DNA of 64,000 nucleotides from CAWIVH01 sp963839475 (GTDB lineage Bacteria; Acidobacteriota; UBA6911): positions 496,001 through 560,000 of the forward strand of contig CAWIVH010000018.1 in NCBI GenBank assembly GCA_963839475.1. Direction: 5' to 3'. Shown here piece by piece: positions 63,101 through 64,000 of the stretch. Made by a program: the position numbers and the translations under genes. The notes under the pieces are model-generated. The model ran no database searches and had not been told where the DNA came from. It was given only the letters and a program-made list of their open reading frames with translations. The stretch's first letter is position 1. Each line of letters begins with the position of its first letter.

Positions 63101-63404
63101 GATCACCAACTATTTCAATAAGAGCACCATCGTTGTGCCAACCGATGTCAGCAAGCCGTTCGGCACCTGCGGTCGCAACACCGGCAGGAGCAATGCTATC
63201 TACCAGCTGGACATGGGACTGCATAAGGATTTCCGGCTGTTCCGCGAAGAGAACAAGCTGGAATTCCGCGCGGAATTCTTCAACCTGCTCAATAAAACCA
63301 ACTTCACGGCAGCCAGCGGCAACCGCAGTTCCAGTGCCTTTGGCACCATCAATGGGACCTACCCGGCCAGACAAATCCAGTTTGGCCTGAAGTTGTACTT
63401 CTAA
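60123..63404 (+). CDS. TonB-dependent receptor with carboxypeptidase-regulatory domain (Oar-like)
   Basis: 1093 residues with AAGGAG before the ATG and a signal peptide ending near LAQF. Residues about 25-110 are the CarboxypepD_reg domain (GTVRDPSGAVILGAKVTIKN, TDEAGNYIILNVRNGTYTVR). The plug region follows (EQIVNLPLNGRAYADLALLS, NVHGLRSSLNNFELDGVDNN, SEFKVQTNNYSAEFGRAGGA). The rest is a long barrel with aromatic strands ending QIQFGLKLYF. This architecture is abundant in acidobacteria and takes up large molecules, driven by TonB, or acts in outer-membrane signalling. Ligand unknown. Confidence 0.92.
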   Translation: MKFKKLGCFLTVFFFCLSVTTLAQFESASVLGTVRDPSGAVILGAKVTIKNMETGITMSAVTDEAGNYIILNVRNGTYTVRAEMQGFSAAVAENVKVTVNARQRVDLAMQVGAITDSVVVTGAAKLVETDSSDRGTVIATEQIVNLPLNGRAYADLALLSPGVRRSDLSTSSSPRDASFNVHGLRSSLNNFELDGVDNNSYGTSNQGFSNQVVQASPDSVSEFKVQTNNYSAEFGRAGGAVINASMRAGTNQIRGSLWEFHRNTVLNAVGFFKPSNDVNGNPVKPTLIRNQFGAAVGGPIIKDKAFWFADYEGFRQIQRSIRFASIPTMDQRKGILGKPIKNPITGEIYPTQIPSSAIIPFANKVLTDLPAPTRSGIANNYDSLPAQKNYNDKFDIKLDYQFSRMLTSFVRISHRKMNNFEPATIPGISGGDANGNLRVLNQQLAAGFTYTMSLTRLVEFRLGISRTDAGKEPIGKGGPGMGDYYGLTGFPTDPRFAGGLTKQSISGWSALGRQESNPQFQNPFVWNPKVNYSWIRGRMNWKFGYEYQNIATEIDDVHPKYGQDSYGGQFTRPSGAASDSATYNLADFLLGLRSSYTIISPFIFNLRQRMHFFYAQDDWKVNPKLTMNLGLRYEFGTPQWERDNYLTNFDPSAKTLLASKDGSIYDKSLVHPDRNNFAPRIGLAYTPTSRIVVRAGYGVSYVHFNRLGGENLLAFNGPHVVQIVINQLTTQPACVGNQDPNTCFRNTQQGYPTGYTVPGRYDPLKARVNFIPSDTRTGYVQSWHMTTQWEIIPNLLLDIGYIGNKSTKLVILTDYNQARPNNVGENLSLQARRPLQTFSAIQEAFPGGWGYYHALQAKVERRFTSGVYLLNSFTWSKGIDNVSGHLEANNGDNSRINFANMRADKAVSGYDQPINNTTSFVWDIPYGRGRKFGANVHPVVDGILGGWRMTGINTMTSGLPINLSYSPTSAQSVSDYPTYRPNCTGDIYSSDKSITNYFNKSTIVVPTDVSKPFGTCGRNTGRSNAIYQLDMGLHKDFRLFREENKLEFRAEFFNLLNKTNFTAASGNRSSSAFGTINGTYPARQIQFGLKLYF

Positions 63405-63423
63405 TCGCAGGCGTCTCTCCGGG

Positions 63424-63457
63424 GGAGGCGATTTCCGGAAATCCGGAAACCGCCTCC
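63424..63457 (+). terminator. Strong hairpin between convergent genes
   Basis: GGAGGCGATTTCCGG (63424-63438) and CCGGAAACCGCCTCC (63443-63457) pair with one mismatch; loop AAAT. TTCCATTCCATTT follows on the plus strand. It lies between the convergent receptor and coiled-coil genes and may end both. Confidence 0.7.
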
Positions 63458-63501
63458 TTCCATTCCATTTGGCGGTGTCGAAAAAACCATTGATCGGGGC
63501 T

Positions 63502-64000
63502 CTACTTGAGAGCACGCTCGATCTGCCGGGCTATACGCTCCATCTGTTCGCCGAAGCGTTCCATCTGTCTGCCGAACTGCTCCCCCAGTCGCTCCATCTG
63601 CTCGCTGAAGCGCTCCATATTCCTTTCAAACCGCTCGCCGTCGGCGTCCATCACATGGGCATGGCTCTCGGCCGCGTTGATCCGGTTCTCGGTTCTTCTA
63701 GCCATTTGTCTGCCGTGGTCGGCCCAGCGCTCTCCAAGCTCAGCCCACCGTTTTCCCTGCTCCGCCCACCGCTCGCCGTGCCGGGCCCAGCGGTCGCCCT
63801 GATCCCCCCATTTTTGGGCCTCGGCATCCATATCTCTGGCCATGCGATCGAGTTCCCGGCTCATCTGCTCAAAAGATTGCTCCATCGCTTTCAAGTCGAA
63901 ATTATCCCACTCGGCGGGCGCCGTTTCCGACTCGGCTTTGGCCTGCGCGGACTTCTTGGTATTGTTGGTCTGTGCATTTGTCGTCCAGCACGCAGTGACC
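63502..64000 (-). CDS. Secreted coiled-coil protein with Trp heptads, 5' partial
   Basis: The frame stays open to the window end, so the start is outside; about 165 residues are visible. The visible upstream part (VTACWTTNAQTNNTKKSAQA) looks like the end of a signal peptide or lipobox region. A short acidic stretch (SETAPAEWDNFDLK) follows, then heptads with Trp at one position: QKWGDQGDRWARHGERWAEQ and GKRWAELGERWADHG. A second block has Met/Phe heptads (MERFSEQMERLGEQFGRQ, MERFGEQMERIARQIE). No family recognised. It would form a stable helical bundle in the periplasm. A TTG at 63894 is an internal codon, not the true start. Confidence 0.7.
   Translation of the reverse strand, partial: VTACWTTNAQTNNTKKSAQAKAESETAPAEWDNFDLKAMEQSFEQMSRELDRMARDMDAEAQKWGDQGDRWARHGERWAEQGKRWAELGERWADHGRQMARRTENRINAAESHAHVMDADGERFERNMERFSEQMERLGEQFGRQMERFGEQMERIARQIERALK

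Noticed and set aside
1..64000. tRNA, rRNA and CRISPR arrays
   Set aside because: Reading through the intergenic regions, no cloverleaf, rRNA segment or regular spacer array was recognised. A covariance-model scan would settle it.

Overview
The window reads as a moderately GC-rich bacterial chromosome. The gene content suggests an acidobacterium or a close relative; this is inferred from gene types and no marker gene is present. Pointers are a 1093-residue TonB-dependent receptor with an N-terminal carboxypeptidase-regulatory domain, two DUF1080 proteins, an M16 peptidase pair, an alginate-export-type porin and many short intergenic repeats. No rRNA, tRNA or CRISPR array was seen.

Layout. 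1-3.9 kb: an oxidoreductase tail, a threonine-dehydratase-like enzyme, a CDGSH iron-sulfur protein, a secreted DUF1080 protein, a methyltransferase and a YbjQ-type protein. 4.2-10.3 kb: glycogen phosphorylase translationally coupled to an EAL-HDOD protein, then a secreted GH42 enzyme. 10.4-26.2 kb: secreted and envelope proteins (internally duplicated protein, penicillin-acylase-family hydrolase, esterase, second EAL-HDOD protein, glycine-zipper protein, DUF1080 lipoprotein, porin, M16 pair) plus an AlkD-like protein. 26.6-34.3 kb: a complete tetR-tolC-hlyD-ABC-ABC-permease-permease export operon resembling E. coli cecR-ybhGFSR. 34.4-41.4 kb: TPR and OmpA proteins, a Tat-type amidohydrolase, a UroD-like protein and a glycerophosphodiesterase.

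41.6-51.6 kb is accessory DNA. It holds a GxxExxY gene inside near-perfect inverted repeats, two decayed RAYT-type elements with shared ends, a solo end of the same family, an internally deleted integrase, a papain-like secreted protease, and a GC-rich pair of unknown coupled genes. 51.6-64 kb: a ComM/YifB ATPase, a two-gene set related to 2-hydroxyacyl-CoA dehydratases and their ATP-driven activases (the nitrogenase-like double-cubane group is a possibility), the TonB receptor, and a coiled-coil protein cut by the window end.

How the genes work together (inference). Glycogen phosphorylase, GH42, DUF1080 proteins, the porin and the TonB receptor point to carbohydrate turnover. Two EAL-HDOD paralogues, one with EAL residues kept and one eroded, suggest signalling tied to storage carbon. 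The activase pair suggests low-potential electron chemistry under anoxia. The most unusual structures are the GxxExxY unit, the RAYT-derived elements and a dispersed repeat with a 23-bp perfect stem lying in two divergent promoter regions.
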